NCBI GenBank assembly: GCA_937873245.1
Contig: CALMVY010000087.1
Span: forward strand, 1 to 14,993
Source: an uncultured Arthrobacter sp.
GTDB lineage: Bacteria > Actinomycetota > Actinomycetes > Actinomycetales > Micrococcaceae
Direction of reading: 5' to 3'
DNA: 14,993 bases
The position numbers and the translations under genes are program-made. This document shows, in pieces, positions 1 through 7,088 of the stretch (position 1 is the first letter of the stretch; each line of letters begins with the position of its first letter). The notes below the pieces were generated by a model. That model was not told where the DNA came from. It saw only the letters and a list, made by a program, of their open reading frames with translations, and made no database searches.

Positions 1-1
1 C

Positions 2-445
2 AAGGACCTGGAAAACGGCGACTTCGCCGTGGCCTGGGGCGGGGTTTCCTCGCTCCAGCTGGGCCTGCCGCTGATCTGGACGGCGGCCCGGCACCGCGGC
101 ATTCCGCTGGAACAGGTGGTGTCCTGGATGGCCGAGAGGCCGGCAGCCCTGGCCCGCCTTGCCACCAAAGGCCAGCTCGCTCCGGCATACGACGCCGATT
201 TCTCCATCTTCGCGGCCGACGAGACGTTCGTGGTGGACGCCTCCAAACTCAAGCACAAGAACCCCATCACCCCCTACGACGGCACGACCCTCTCCGGGGT
301 GGTCCGCCGAACCTTCCTGCGCGGCCACGAAATCGACGGCCGCACCCCCAGCGGACAACTGCTCCGCCGCGGCGGCCAGGGTTCTGCTTCCACAGCCGGG
401 GTGCGTGGGCAGGCGGAATACAGCCCGGCGGAATACAGCATCTGA
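2..445 (+). CDS. allB: Allantoinase, C-terminal part (5' end outside window)
   Basis: This is the last 147 codons of a cyclic amidohydrolase. Allantoinase opens the hydantoin ring of allantoin to give allantoate, a cytoplasmic step of purine-derived nitrogen use. The visible segment begins KDLENGDFAVAWGGVSSLQLGLPL, and the GDFAVAWGG(I/V)xSLQLGLP block is characteristic of bacterial AllB proteins. It is followed by the conserved helix with SWMAERPAALARL and by the closing strands with the D-ADFSIF and ITPYDG-T segments seen at the end of dihydroorotase/allantoinase-type enzymes. The metal ligands lie upstream, outside the window. The last 30 or so residues (GGQGSASTAGVRGQAEYSPAEYSI) look like a poorly conserved tail. 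A hydantoinase is a less likely alternative, since the AWGG-SLQLG segment favours allantoinase. Confidence 0.85.
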   Translation, partial: KDLENGDFAVAWGGVSSLQLGLPLIWTAARHRGIPLEQVVSWMAERPAALARLATKGQLAPAYDADFSIFAADETFVVDASKLKHKNPITPYDGTTLSGVVRRTFLRGHEIDGRTPSGQLLRRGGQGSASTAGVRGQAEYSPAEYSI

Positions 446-519
446 GCCAGTGGTTGTGCATCAGCAAACCGCTTTGTCCGCAGCTTTGACAGCAGACCCA
501 CAGACCTCGAAGGATCCCC

Positions 520-999
520 ATGAGCCCCAACCCGACCATCAAGCTCCAGCCCGGAACCCCCGCCCCGGAGTTCACCCTTCCGGACGCCGCGGGCCAGAAG
601 GTGTCACTGGCCGACTACCGCGGCAAGAACGTCATTGTGTACTTCTACCCGCAGGCAGCGACGCCGGGCTGCACCACCGAGGCCTGCGATTTCCGCGACA
701 GCCTGGCCTCCCTGCAGGGCTCCGGCTACGAGGTGCTGGGCATCTCACCCGACGCCCCGGAGGCCCTGGCCGAGTTCACGGGCGACTTCGCGCTGACCTT
801 TCCGCTGCTCGCCGACGAAGACCACGCAGTGGCACTGGCCTACGGCGCGTGGGGCGAGAAGCTGGTCAACGGCGAAGTCACCGAGGGGATCGTCCGCTCC
901 ACCGTCGTCGTGGACCCGGAGGGCAGCGTCCGGCTGACCCAGTACCAGGTCAAGGCACAGGGCCACGTCGCCGCGCTGAAGGATGCGCTCGCGATCTAG
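520..999 (+). CDS. bcp: Thiol peroxidase of the Bcp/PrxQ type (peroxiredoxin)
   Basis: This 159-residue cytoplasmic peroxiredoxin reduces hydroperoxides using thioredoxin-type donors. The start ATG follows a good ribosome site, AAGGA five bases upstream. The AhpC/TSA fold begins with the usual G-x-PAPEFTLPD segment (residues 12-22). The active site reads YPQAATPGCTTEACDF, with peroxidatic Cys51 inside P-x-x-x-T/P-x-C and a second Cys56 five residues later. This C-x4-C spacing is the mark of the two-cysteine Bcp/PrxQ subgroup, in which the resolving cysteine is on the same helix. The length matches the family (about 150-160). It starts 74 bp after the allantoinase stop with no clear terminator between, so it may be read through from upstream, but a functional link with allantoin use is not evident. 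Confidence 0.93.
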   Translation: MSPNPTIKLQPGTPAPEFTLPDAAGQKVSLADYRGKNVIVYFYPQAATPGCTTEACDFRDSLASLQGSGYEVLGISPDAPEALAEFTGDFALTFPLLADEDHAVALAYGAWGEKLVNGEVTEGIVRSTVVVDPEGSVRLTQYQVKAQGHVAALKDALAI

Positions 1000-1026
1000 G
1001 CTCTCGCGTCGGACTGGCCCACTGGG

Positions 1027-1032
1027 TAGGCT
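1027..1032 (+). promoter_or_regulatory. Candidate -10 box (TAGGCT) for the unrecognised gene at 1079
   Basis: TAGGCT fits the actinobacterial TANNNT -10 pattern and would give a leader of about 40 nt ending in the AAGGCGG ribosome site. I see no convincing -35 hexamer at 16-18 bp, so this is weak. The same hexamer is used more convincingly before the membrane-protein gene at 2473. Confidence 0.3.
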
Positions 1033-1078
1033 CGGTCCAAACAGCGCCGGCAACGGCCTAAACGAAGGCGGAAACCAC

Positions 1079-1513
1079 GTGGCAACTGGAACCAAGCAGG
1101 ATCCTTGGGTGCTCAAGACAGCCCCCGGAACCTCCGGGTACACGATGTACCGGGACGAGGAGTCCGATCCCGCCGCCCTCGTATGCCAAGTCGGCTCCAC
1201 CACATTGAAGTATCACCTCCGGGCCCTTGAGGACCTTCAGTTGTGGCTGATGGAGCGGGGGGATTGGGTGCCGTTGGGTGCCGCGGATGAGAACAAGCCG
1301 GCCGCCGAAGGCACCGTCGAGGCCTGGGGACGGGATCCGGAGAACCCCGTGGGCGGATGGTACGGGCTGCGGAAGGGATACCGCGGCCGGTTCGGCATGT
1401 ACCTGCCGCCCTTGCTGGAAGCGCTGGGCCTGGTGGAGCTCACGCACGACAAGCGCAACAACTCTGTCCGTGCCATCATCGCCGACGCCTCGGGCCCGGC
1501 CATCCCGGCCTGA
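1079..1513 (+). CDS. Unrecognised 144-residue cytoplasmic protein
   Basis: I do not recognise this family. The reading frame is open further upstream to an ATG at 983, inside the peroxiredoxin gene. The GTG at 1079 is the better start because AAGGCGG lies seven bases before it and the conserved-looking sequence (ATGTKQDPWVLKTAPGTSGY) begins there. The protein is soluble, with no signal peptide or membrane helix. It has tryptophan- and glycine-rich stretches (GDWVPLG, GGWYGLRKGYRGRFGMYLPPLLEALGL) and ends in a short beta-rich segment before a Pro/Ala tail. The layout (an N-terminal segment with a CQVGSTTLKYHLRALEDL helix, then a basic aromatic loop and a helix) would suit a small nucleic-acid- or ligand-binding protein, but that is only a guess. 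Its codon use matches its neighbours, which supports it being a real gene. It converges on the methyltransferase gene with only 14 bp between stops. Confidence 0.75.
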   Translation: MATGTKQDPWVLKTAPGTSGYTMYRDEESDPAALVCQVGSTTLKYHLRALEDLQLWLMERGDWVPLGAADENKPAAEGTVEAWGRDPENPVGGWYGLRKGYRGRFGMYLPPLLEALGLVELTHDKRNNSVRAIIADASGPAIPA

Positions 1514-1527
1514 CCCGGCGCCGCAGC

Positions 1528-2376
1528 CTACACCCGGGTTCCCGCCACGATGGTGGCCGTCGAGCGGAGCCGGATGGCGCCGTCGTGCTCGTAGCGGCCC
1601 AGCAGCTGGAAGACGTCGGAGCGGATCAATTCCCGGGATTCCCTGTCCGCCCGCGCCAGGCCAACCGCCACGGTGGTCGCGATGTCGGTCATGAACTCCC
1701 AGTAGAGCTCCGGTGACGCCTGCACCAGGTCCGTGCTGACCTTCCGCTCGCTGACGTCGACCAGCCCGGCGTCCCTGAAGATCTGTGCCATGAACCCCTG
1801 CGCCGCGCAGCGGAACAGCCCCGGCGCGCCCGGAGGCGGCAGCTGCAGTTCGGTATGGCGGGCGATCGTGCCGAGGACCAGGCTGGCCCACGGGTTCTCG
1901 GCGGCCCGGCCCCAGACAGCGGCGCTGATCCGGGTGCCCGGCTTGGCCACGCGCGCCATTTCACTCACCGCCGCGGTCATCCTGGGGAAGAACATCAGAC
2001 CGAAACGGCAGAGGACCGCGTCGAAGGATCCGTCGTCGAACGGGAGGGCGGCGGCGTCGCCGACGGCGGTCTGCACGTTCGCCAGCCCGCGGGCCGCTGC
2101 TTTCTCGGAGGCAACCCGCAGCATCCCCTCCGAAAGGTCCAGCAGGGTGACGCTTCCGCGCGGAACGAGGGCGGCCGCGGTGAGGCCCGGTTCTCCGGTT
2201 CCGGCAGCGACGTCGAGGACCGCGGAATCCGCGCGGAGCCATGCCTCATGGATGACGGCGTCGCCAAAGGGCGCGTGCCACCCCAACAGTTCCGCATCCC
2301 ACTTCCGCCAGCCTGCGGAGAACTCGTCCCAGGTGCTCCGTTGCTGGTCCCTGATCTGCTCCGCTGAGGCTGACAT
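1528..2376 (-). CDS. Class I SAM-dependent methyltransferase (UbiE/Methyltransf_11-like)
   Basis: This 282-residue cytoplasmic enzyme should transfer a methyl group from S-adenosylmethionine to an unknown acceptor. The frame extends to an ATG at 2409, but the ATG at 2376 is preferred because AGGAG lies four bases upstream. The Rossmann-fold signatures are clear: motif I VLDVAAGTGEPG at residues 53-64, the acidic end of strand 2 in LLDLSEGML (Asp80), and the GDAAALPFDDGSFDAV segment near residues 107-121 that contains the adenine-binding acidic residue. An additional C-terminal part (residues about 160-282) probably forms the acceptor site, as in small-molecule methyltransferases. It is divergent from the two-helix membrane protein at 2473 and convergent with the unknown gene at 1079. 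Neither neighbour reveals the substrate. Confidence 0.9.
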   Translation of the reverse strand: MSASAEQIRDQQRSTWDEFSAGWRKWDAELLGWHAPFGDAVIHEAWLRADSAVLDVAAGTGEPGLTAAALVPRGSVTLLDLSEGMLRVASEKAAARGLANVQTAVGDAAALPFDDGSFDAVLCRFGLMFFPRMTAAVSEMARVAKPGTRISAAVWGRAAENPWASLVLGTIARHTELQLPPPGAPGLFRCAAQGFMAQIFRDAGLVDVSERKVSTDLVQASPELYWEFMTDIATTVAVGLARADRESRELIRSDVFQLLGRYEHDGAIRLRSTATIVAGTRV

Positions 2377-2459
2377 GGCGCTCCTAAGCTGTTCCGTGCC
2401 CTCCCCCACCCCTTAGTGTGCGCCCCCGGACCGGGCAGTAGCAATGGCGCCCGGGGCAG

Positions 2460-2465
2460 TAGGCT
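2460..2465 (+). promoter_or_regulatory. -10 box (TAGGCT) placed for leaderless transcription of the gene at 2473
   Basis: TAGGCT matches TANNNT, and seven bases separate it from the ATG at 2473. Transcription starting the usual 6-8 bp downstream of the -10 would begin at or next to the start codon. No ribosome-binding purine run precedes the ATG, which supports leaderless translation, a frequent mode in actinobacteria. A -35 element is not evident. Confidence 0.55.
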
Positions 2466-2472
2466 TAACACC

Positions 2473-2817
2473 ATGTCTACCCCCGAAAACCCCGGCATCC
2501 CCAGCGAGCAGCACGTCCCCGAACGGCGCGAAATCACCGTGCGGCGGGCGCCGAAGTACGTGCCGTTCCTGGTCCTGGGCGGACTCCTGGGCTTCGGTGT
2601 GGCCGCTTTCCTGGCCTACGGACTCCCGGGCGATGAGGCCTACGACGCCAGCGCCGTGTTCGGCTTCTTCCTGATCCTGTGCGGCGCCGGCGGCGTTATT
2701 CTGGGCGGCACCGCTGCGCTCATCCTGGACCGGCTGAGCGTCCGGCGGGCCAGGCGCGCCGTCGTCGAGTCTGTCCCGGATTCCGTACCCGACACCGGGG
2801 ACCAGCAGGGGGCCTGA
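2473..2817 (+). CDS. Small two-helix membrane protein, function unknown
   Basis: This is a 114-residue protein. A frame opening earlier (2416) is rejected because the conserved-looking protein and the leaderless promoter both point to the ATG at 2473. Residues 1-28 are hydrophilic and cytoplasmic-looking. Residues about 29-50 (VPFLVLGGLLGFGVAAFLAYGL) and about 61-86 form two hydrophobic helices joined by a short acidic loop (PGDEAYDAS). A cluster of arginines (VRRARR, residues 90-95) follows the second helix, so by the positive-inside rule both ends should face the cytoplasm. The tail is acidic (PDSVPDTGD). It sits immediately upstream of purF in the same direction but has its own promoter. 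I cannot assign a function; a transport name for such proteins would not be supported by any motif here. Confidence 0.8.
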   Translation: MSTPENPGIPSEQHVPERREITVRRAPKYVPFLVLGGLLGFGVAAFLAYGLPGDEAYDASAVFGFFLILCGAGGVILGGTAALILDRLSVRRARRAVVESVPDSVPDTGDQQGA

Positions 2818-2882
2818 GGGTTGCCGGGCAACAGCTGCAGGTCATAAACCGGCCGCCGGGAAAGTCCTAGCGCACAACGTGA

Positions 2883-2888
2883 GATAAT
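2883..2888 (+). promoter_or_regulatory. -10 box (GATAAT) placed for leaderless transcription of purF
   Basis: GATAAT is one base from TATAAT and lies six bases before the GTG start of purF, so the transcript should start at or beside the GTG. No ribosome site is visible before the GTG. A -35 hexamer at 16-18 bp upstream is poor. This is the probable purFM promoter. Because the start codon would be the 5' end, regulation of purF by a leader riboswitch or attenuator is unlikely if this promoter is the main one. Confidence 0.55.
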
Positions 2889-2894
2889 CGACCA

Positions 2895-4577
2895 GTGGCA
2901 CGCGGCGATGGAAAACTTTCTCATGACCTTCTCTCTGGCGAAAAAGGCCCCCAGGACGCATGTGGCGTCTTCGGGGTCTGGGCTCCCGGCGAAGAGGTCG
3001 CAAAACTCACCTATTACGGGCTGTACGCACTGCAGCACCGCGGTCAGGAGTCCGCTGGCATAGCAACCAGCGACGGCAAGCGGATCAACGTCTACAAGGA
3101 CATGGGCCTCGTATCCCAGGTCTTCGACGAGACCACGCTGAACACCCTGGCCGGGCACCTGGCCGTCGGCCACTGCCGTTACTCCACCACCGGCGCCAGC
3201 CACTGGGCCAACGCGCAGCCCACCCTGGGCGCGACCGCGACCGGCACCGTGGCCCTGGCGCACAACGGCAACCTGACCAACACCGCCGACCTCAAGGCCA
3301 TGATCGAGGACCGCAACGGCGGCCAGCTCAGCGGCGAAATGAAGCAGGGCAACACCTCGGACACGGCCCTGGTCACCGCCCTGCTGGAGGGCGAAGAGGG
3401 CAAGTCGCTCGAACAGACCGCCCTGGAACTGCTGCCCAAGATCAAGGGCGGCTTCTGCTTCGTCTTCATGGATGAAGGCACTCTCTACGCGGCCCGCGAC
3501 ACGTACGGGATCCGCCCGCTCTGCCTGGGCCGACTGGAACGCGGCTGGGTGGTCGCCTCCGAGCAGTCCGCCCTCGCCACCGTCGGCGCCAGCTTCATCC
3601 GCGAAATCGAACCCGGCGAGTTCATCGCTATCGACGAGGACGGCGTCCGCTCCCAGCGCTTCGCCGAGGCGACGCCGGCCGGCTGCGTCTTCGAATACGT
3701 CTACCTCGCCCGTCCGGACGCCTCCATCGCAGGCCGCTCCGTGTACGAGTCCCGCGTGGAAATGGGCCGCCAGCTGGCCCGCGAAAACACCCAGGAAGCG
3801 GACCTCGTCATCCCGGTTCCGGAGTCCGGCACCCCCGCCGCGGTGGGCTACGCCGAGGAATCCGGCATCCCCTTCGCCCACGGTTTCGTCAAGAACGCCT
3901 ACGTGGGCCGGACCTTCATCCAGCCCTCGCAGACCCTGCGCCAGCTCGGCATCCGGCTCAAGCTCAACGCCCTGGAATCCGTGATCCGAGGCAAGCGCGT
4001 GGTGGTGGTGGATGACTCGATCGTCCGCGGCAACACCCAGCGCGCGATCGTCCGGATGCTCCGCGAGGCCGGCGCCGCCTCCGTGCACGTTAAGATCTCC
4101 TCCCCGCCGGTGCAGTGGCCGTGCTTCTACGGCATCGACTTCGCGTCCCGGGCGGAACTGATCGCCAACGGCGCCACCATCGAGGAAATCTCCCAGGCCA
4201 TCGGCGCCGACTCGCTGGCCTACATCTCCGAAGACGGCATGATCGAAGCCACCCGGCAGCCGCGCGAACGCCTGTGCACCGCGTGCTTCACCGGCAAGTA
4301 TCCGATCGAGCTTCCTGCCGCCGACAAGCTGGGCAAGAACCTGCTCGAACGCACCGACCTCGGCGGGCTCCCCGCCGCCGGCACCGCCGCACCTGCGCCG
4401 GCCCCCGCCGCCTCCGCTGCGGAGGCTGCCGACGTCGACCCCGCCGCCGACGTCGACGTCGACCCCGCCGAGAAGGCCGGCGCCACCGGCTGCGATCCGG
4501 GGCCGGATGCCGAATTCGAAGAACTGCTCACCGATGCCGACCGCGTCACCACAGCCGACAAGAAAGAGCCAGTATGA
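2895..4577 (+). CDS. purF: Amidophosphoribosyltransferase (first step of purine synthesis)
   Basis: PurF makes 5-phosphoribosylamine from PRPP and glutamine, the committed step of de novo purine synthesis. The GTG start is chosen because it follows the -10 box directly. Residues 1-22 look like a propeptide ending before Cys23 in DACGVFG, the N-terminal nucleophile of class II glutamine amidotransferases. The glutaminase domain contains YALQHRGQESAGI, CRYSTTG and LAHNGNL. The phosphoribosyltransferase domain has the PRPP motif VVVVDDSIVRGNT at residues 369-381. Cys264, Cys410, Cys461 and Cys464 (last pair in LCTACFTGKYP) match the cysteine set that binds a 4Fe-4S cluster in Bacillus-type PurF. 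The 560 residues exceed the usual 470-500 because of a low-complexity Ala/Pro/Asp-rich tail from about 491. The stop overlaps purM by four bases. Confidence 0.97.
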   Translation: MARGDGKLSHDLLSGEKGPQDACGVFGVWAPGEEVAKLTYYGLYALQHRGQESAGIATSDGKRINVYKDMGLVSQVFDETTLNTLAGHLAVGHCRYSTTGASHWANAQPTLGATATGTVALAHNGNLTNTADLKAMIEDRNGGQLSGEMKQGNTSDTALVTALLEGEEGKSLEQTALELLPKIKGGFCFVFMDEGTLYAARDTYGIRPLCLGRLERGWVVASEQSALATVGASFIREIEPGEFIAIDEDGVRSQRFAEATPAGCVFEYVYLARPDASIAGRSVYESRVEMGRQLARENTQEADLVIPVPESGTPAAVGYAEESGIPFAHGFVKNAYVGRTFIQPSQTLRQLGIRLKLNALESVIRGKRVVVVDDSIVRGNTQRAIVRMLREAGAASVHVKISSPPVQWPCFYGIDFASRAELIANGATIEEISQAIGADSLAYISEDGMIEATRQPRERLCTACFTGKYPIELPAADKLGKNLLERTDLGGLPAAGTAAPAPAPAASAAEAADVDPAADVDVDPAEKAGATGCDPGPDAEFEELLTDADRVTTADKKEPV

Positions 4578-5746
4578 CTTCCGCCTCCCCGGCCGCTGAC
4601 ATGAACGCCGCCCAGAACGCCGTCGGCATCACCTACGCCTCTGCCGGCGTCGACGTCGAAGCGGGCGACCGCGCCGTCGAACTTATGAAGGACGCCATCA
4701 AGGCGACCCACAACTCCTCGGTGATCGGCGGCGTCGGCGGCTTCGCCGGCCTGTACGACGTCTCGAAGCTGCTCACCTACAAGCGGCCGCTGCTGGCCAC
4801 GTCCACCGACGGCGTCGGCACCAAGGTCGCCATCGCGCAGGCCATGGACATCCACGACACCATCGGCTTCGACCTCGTCGGCATGGTGGTCGATGACATC
4901 GTGGTGGTGGGCGCCGAGCCGCTGTACATGACCGACTACATCGCCTGCGGCAAGGTGGTCCCGGAGCGCATCGCGGACATCGTCCGCGGCATCGCGGCCG
5001 CCTGCTCCGTCGCCGGCACCGCCCTGGTGGGCGGCGAAACCGCCGAGCACCCGGGTCTGCTGGGCGAGCACGAGTACGACGTCGCCGGTGCCGCCACCGG
5101 TGTTGTCGAGGCCGCCGACCTGCTGGGCCCGGACCGCGTCCGCGCCGGCGACGTGGTGATCGGCATGGCCTCCTCCGGGCTGCACTCCAACGGCTACTCC
5201 CTGGTCCGCCGCGTCATCAACCACGCCGGCTGGGCCCTGGACCGCCACGTCTCCGAGTTCAGCCGCACGCTGGGTGAGGAACTCCTGGAACCGACGCGCG
5301 TCTACGCCGCCGACTGCCTGGACCTGGCCCGCACCTTCCCGGTGAACGGCTCCGCCGCCGGCCAGGCCGTGCACGGCTTCAGCCACGTGACCGGCGGCGG
5401 GCTCGCCGCCAACCTGGCCCGCGTCCTGCCGCAGGGCCTCGTGGCCACCGTGGACCGCGCCACCTGGCAGCTCCCGGCCATCTTCCGGCTCGTGGCCGAG
5501 CTGGGCAACGTCCCGCTGGCCGACCTGGAGCGCACGCTGAACCTCGGCGTGGGCATGGTCGCGATTGTCTCCCCCGAGGCTGCCGACGCCGCCGTGAACC
5601 GCCTCAACGAGCGCGGGCTGCCGGCCTGGGTCATGGGCACCGTGGAGGAGGACTCGGACTCGATCGTCAAGACCGGCCCGGACTACGTGCAGGGCGCCAA
5701 GGGCGTCGACGGCGGCGCCGTCCGGCTGGTCAACGCCTACGCCTAA
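4574..5746 (+). CDS. purM: Phosphoribosylformylglycinamidine cyclo-ligase (AIR synthetase)
   Basis: PurM closes the imidazole ring, converting FGAM to AIR with ATP, the fifth step of purine synthesis. The ATG at 4574 overlaps the purF stop as ATGA, which implies translational coupling. The 390-residue protein is somewhat longer than the usual 330-350, partly from about 18 extra N-terminal residues before GITYASAGVD. Family landmarks are clear: IGGVGGFAGLYD (51-62), the STDGVGTK loop (77-84), FDLVGMVVDDIVVVGAEPLYMTDYIA (99-124), LVGGETAEHPG (151-161, with His where most members have Met) and ASSGLHSNGYSL (199-210). It should act as a cytoplasmic homodimer of the PurM/PurL/SelD ATP-binding superfamily. 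No further pur gene follows; a palindrome and a convergent gene close the unit. Confidence 0.97.
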   Translation: MTSASPAADMNAAQNAVGITYASAGVDVEAGDRAVELMKDAIKATHNSSVIGGVGGFAGLYDVSKLLTYKRPLLATSTDGVGTKVAIAQAMDIHDTIGFDLVGMVVDDIVVVGAEPLYMTDYIACGKVVPERIADIVRGIAAACSVAGTALVGGETAEHPGLLGEHEYDVAGAATGVVEAADLLGPDRVRAGDVVIGMASSGLHSNGYSLVRRVINHAGWALDRHVSEFSRTLGEELLEPTRVYAADCLDLARTFPVNGSAAGQAVHGFSHVTGGGLAANLARVLPQGLVATVDRATWQLPAIFRLVAELGNVPLADLERTLNLGVGMVAIVSPEAADAAVNRLNERGLPAWVMGTVEEDSDSIVKTGPDYVQGAKGVDGGAVRLVNAYA

Positions 5747-5762
5747 CCCCCGCTTAACCCCC

Positions 5763-5822
5763 ATCGAGTGCTCCGCAACTGCCGTTTTGACGCTTCTAAA
5801 CGGCACTTGTGGAGCACTCGAT
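5763..5822. repeat. 60-nt near-perfect palindrome between convergent purM and VOC genes
   Basis: The outer arms ATCGAGTGCTCC (5763-5774) and GGAGCACTCGAT (5811-5822) are exact reverse complements. The inner arms GCCGTTT (5781-5787) and AAACGGC (5798-5804) are also exact. Between them, six positions pair apart from one C-C mismatch and one G-T wobble, so the whole forms one long hairpin with a loop at about 5788-5797. There is no T-run after either arm, so it is not a classical intrinsic terminator, although it may still insulate the two convergent genes. Its length and imperfect symmetry resemble dispersed REP-like palindromes. Whether it recurs in the genome cannot be seen here. Confidence 0.85.
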
Positions 5823-5840
5823 GTGTTTGAAGCGCGTGTT

Positions 5841-6623
5841 CTAAACCTCCAGCACGCTGAACACGCCGCCCTGCGGGTCCGCGAGCGTGGCGATGGTGCC
5901 GGCTTCCTCGGCCTCGTCCGGTTCGATCAGGACCGTGCCGCCGGCTGATACGGCCGCTGCAACTGCAATGGGGACGCTGGACACCCCGAAGTACACCTGC
6001 CACCCCGGCTTGAGCGTGCCTGCCGCGTCCGCCGGGACCGCGGCGATCCCGGCCACCTCGGCGCCGTCCACCATCAGCGTGGTGTACTTGCCGCCGTCGT
6101 CCTGCGGGTATTCGGTCACGTCGTGCCCGAACACCTGCTGGAAGAATCCGACGTCGGACTGCGGCTCGGGCGTCAGCAGTTCGGCCCAGGTCAGGGCCCC
6201 GGGTTCCCCGCCGCGTGCGCTGCCGAGGTGGGTTCCCGCCTGCCAGACGCCGGTGGTGCCTCCTCCGGGCGGGGCGAAGAAGACCATCACTCCGGTTTCG
6301 CCCACCGCTTCCGGCCCAAACTCGAGGGTGCCGCCGGCGTGGACCAGGCCCGCGGCGAGCTCCGCGGCGTCGGTGGATGCGAAGTAGACGTTCCACTGCG
6401 GGGTCGCGCCGGCGGCTTCCTGCTGCGGATTCTGCGGCGCGATGACCGTGACCAGATCTTCGCCCAGGAACGCCTGCGCGTAGCTGCGCCCGTCCGGTGT
6501 GCGCAGCTCCTCGTAGCGCCAGCCGAACACCGCGGCGTAGAAATCTTTGGCCGCCCCGACGTCGCTGGTCTGCAGGTCCGCCCAGCAGACCTCGCCTTCG
6601 GTGAATCCAGTGCGCATGGTCAT
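5841..6623 (-). CDS. VOC (glyoxalase/bleomycin-resistance fold) protein with two domains
   Basis: The frame is open to 6836, but the ATG at 6623 is the likely start: AAGGA lies six bases upstream and the preceding residues are low-complexity. The 260-residue protein holds two VOC units of about 120 residues, roughly 8-128 and 140-260. Each starts with a TWAEL/CWADLQT strand and has the FY--VFGW or FFQQVFGHDV segment typical of betaalphabetabetabeta modules. The first unit carries GGTLEFGPEAV and VFFAPPGGGTTGVWQ, the second GGTVLIEPDEA and ATLADPQGGVFSVLE, so the repeats are related but diverged. Family members include metal-dependent lyases, dioxygenases and binding proteins. The specific activity cannot be told from sequence, and a complete set of metal ligands is not obvious. 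It has its own promoter about 50 bp upstream and converges with purM. Confidence 0.9.
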   Translation of the reverse strand: MTMRTGFTEGEVCWADLQTSDVGAAKDFYAAVFGWRYEELRTPDGRSYAQAFLGEDLVTVIAPQNPQQEAAGATPQWNVYFASTDAAELAAGLVHAGGTLEFGPEAVGETGVMVFFAPPGGGTTGVWQAGTHLGSARGGEPGALTWAELLTPEPQSDVGFFQQVFGHDVTEYPQDDGGKYTTLMVDGAEVAGIAAVPADAAGTLKPGWQVYFGVSSVPIAVAAAVSAGGTVLIEPDEAEEAGTIATLADPQGGVFSVLEV

Positions 6624-6675
6624 GGCAATCCTTCCGGAACTTCCTGATGCGGGGCCGGGTGGAGCCGGCAGCTTC

Positions 6676-6704
6676 AACCTAGCCTGAGGGTCCTGCCCGG
6701 ACAA
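6676..6704 (-). promoter_or_regulatory. Promoter of the VOC gene (TTGTCC - 17 bp - TAGGTT)
   Basis: On the minus strand TTGTCC (6704-6699) and TAGGTT (6681-6676) are separated by exactly 17 bp. Transcription should begin near 6669, leaving a leader of about 46 nt with a proper ribosome site, unlike the leaderless genes elsewhere in the window. The rest of the 231-bp gap between the VOC gene and the DUF3073 gene (6705-6854) shows nothing I can name. Confidence 0.55.
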
Positions 6705-6854
6705 CTGCGCGCTCAATCCTGGGGGAAATGGCCAGCCGGATATCCGGGCAGCAGAAAACCCGCCGTCCACGCCCGTACTGGGAGTGGCCGGCGGGCCTGA
6801 AATCACGTGGTCGGCAATCCGCGAACGGAACAGCATGCCGGAAAGAAGTGTCGA

Positions 6855-7088
6855 CTAACCTATCCGACGGGAATCTACCTCGTCGTCGTCCTCTTCCACA
6901 TCGTCCGCGTACTTATCCACATAAGCCGAATAGTCCGGCTCAACGGGCTCACTCGAGAAACGACTCGGTGCACGACCCTCTGAGCTCTTGAGCTCACGCT
7001 GAAGCGCAGAGTAGTCAGTGTTCGGGGAATAGTACTTAATATCCCGAGCCTGCTTGGTAGCTTTTGCCTTTTGACGGCCGCGCCCCAT
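6855..7088 (-). CDS. DUF3073 family small basic/acidic protein
   Basis: This 77-residue protein belongs to a family widespread in actinobacteria and without known function. The start ATG at 7088 is preceded by AAGGGGG, and the family's hallmark N-terminus MGRGRQKAKATKQARDIKYYSPNTDY begins there; an in-frame start at 7130 is rejected. The first 20 residues are strongly basic, which suggests RNA or DNA contact. The SPNTDYSALQREL segment (21-33) is the conserved core. The tail is strongly acidic (YADDVEEDDDEVD, residues 60-72), giving a polarised charge layout. No membrane helix or cysteine is present. It appears to be a single-gene unit: the VOC gene downstream lies 231 bp away with its own promoter. 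Confidence 0.92.
   Translation of the reverse strand: MGRGRQKAKATKQARDIKYYSPNTDYSALQRELKSSEGRAPSRFSSEPVEPDYSAYVDKYADDVEEDDDEVDSRRIG

Noticed and set aside
486..491. Perfect TTGACA -35 hexamer before bcp
   Set aside because: No TANNNT box lies 16-18 bp downstream; the expected position overlaps the ribosome site, so it is not supported as a promoter.
4220..5806. Long minus-strand open frame opposite purM (528 codons)
   Set aside because: It is a GC-skew shadow rich in Gly, Val, Asp and His with no domain. purM on the other strand is certain.
6624..6836. N-terminal extension of the VOC protein to 6836
   Set aside because: It would cover the good TTGTCC-17-TAGGTT promoter, and the added residues are low-complexity. 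The ATG at 6623 has a ribosome site.
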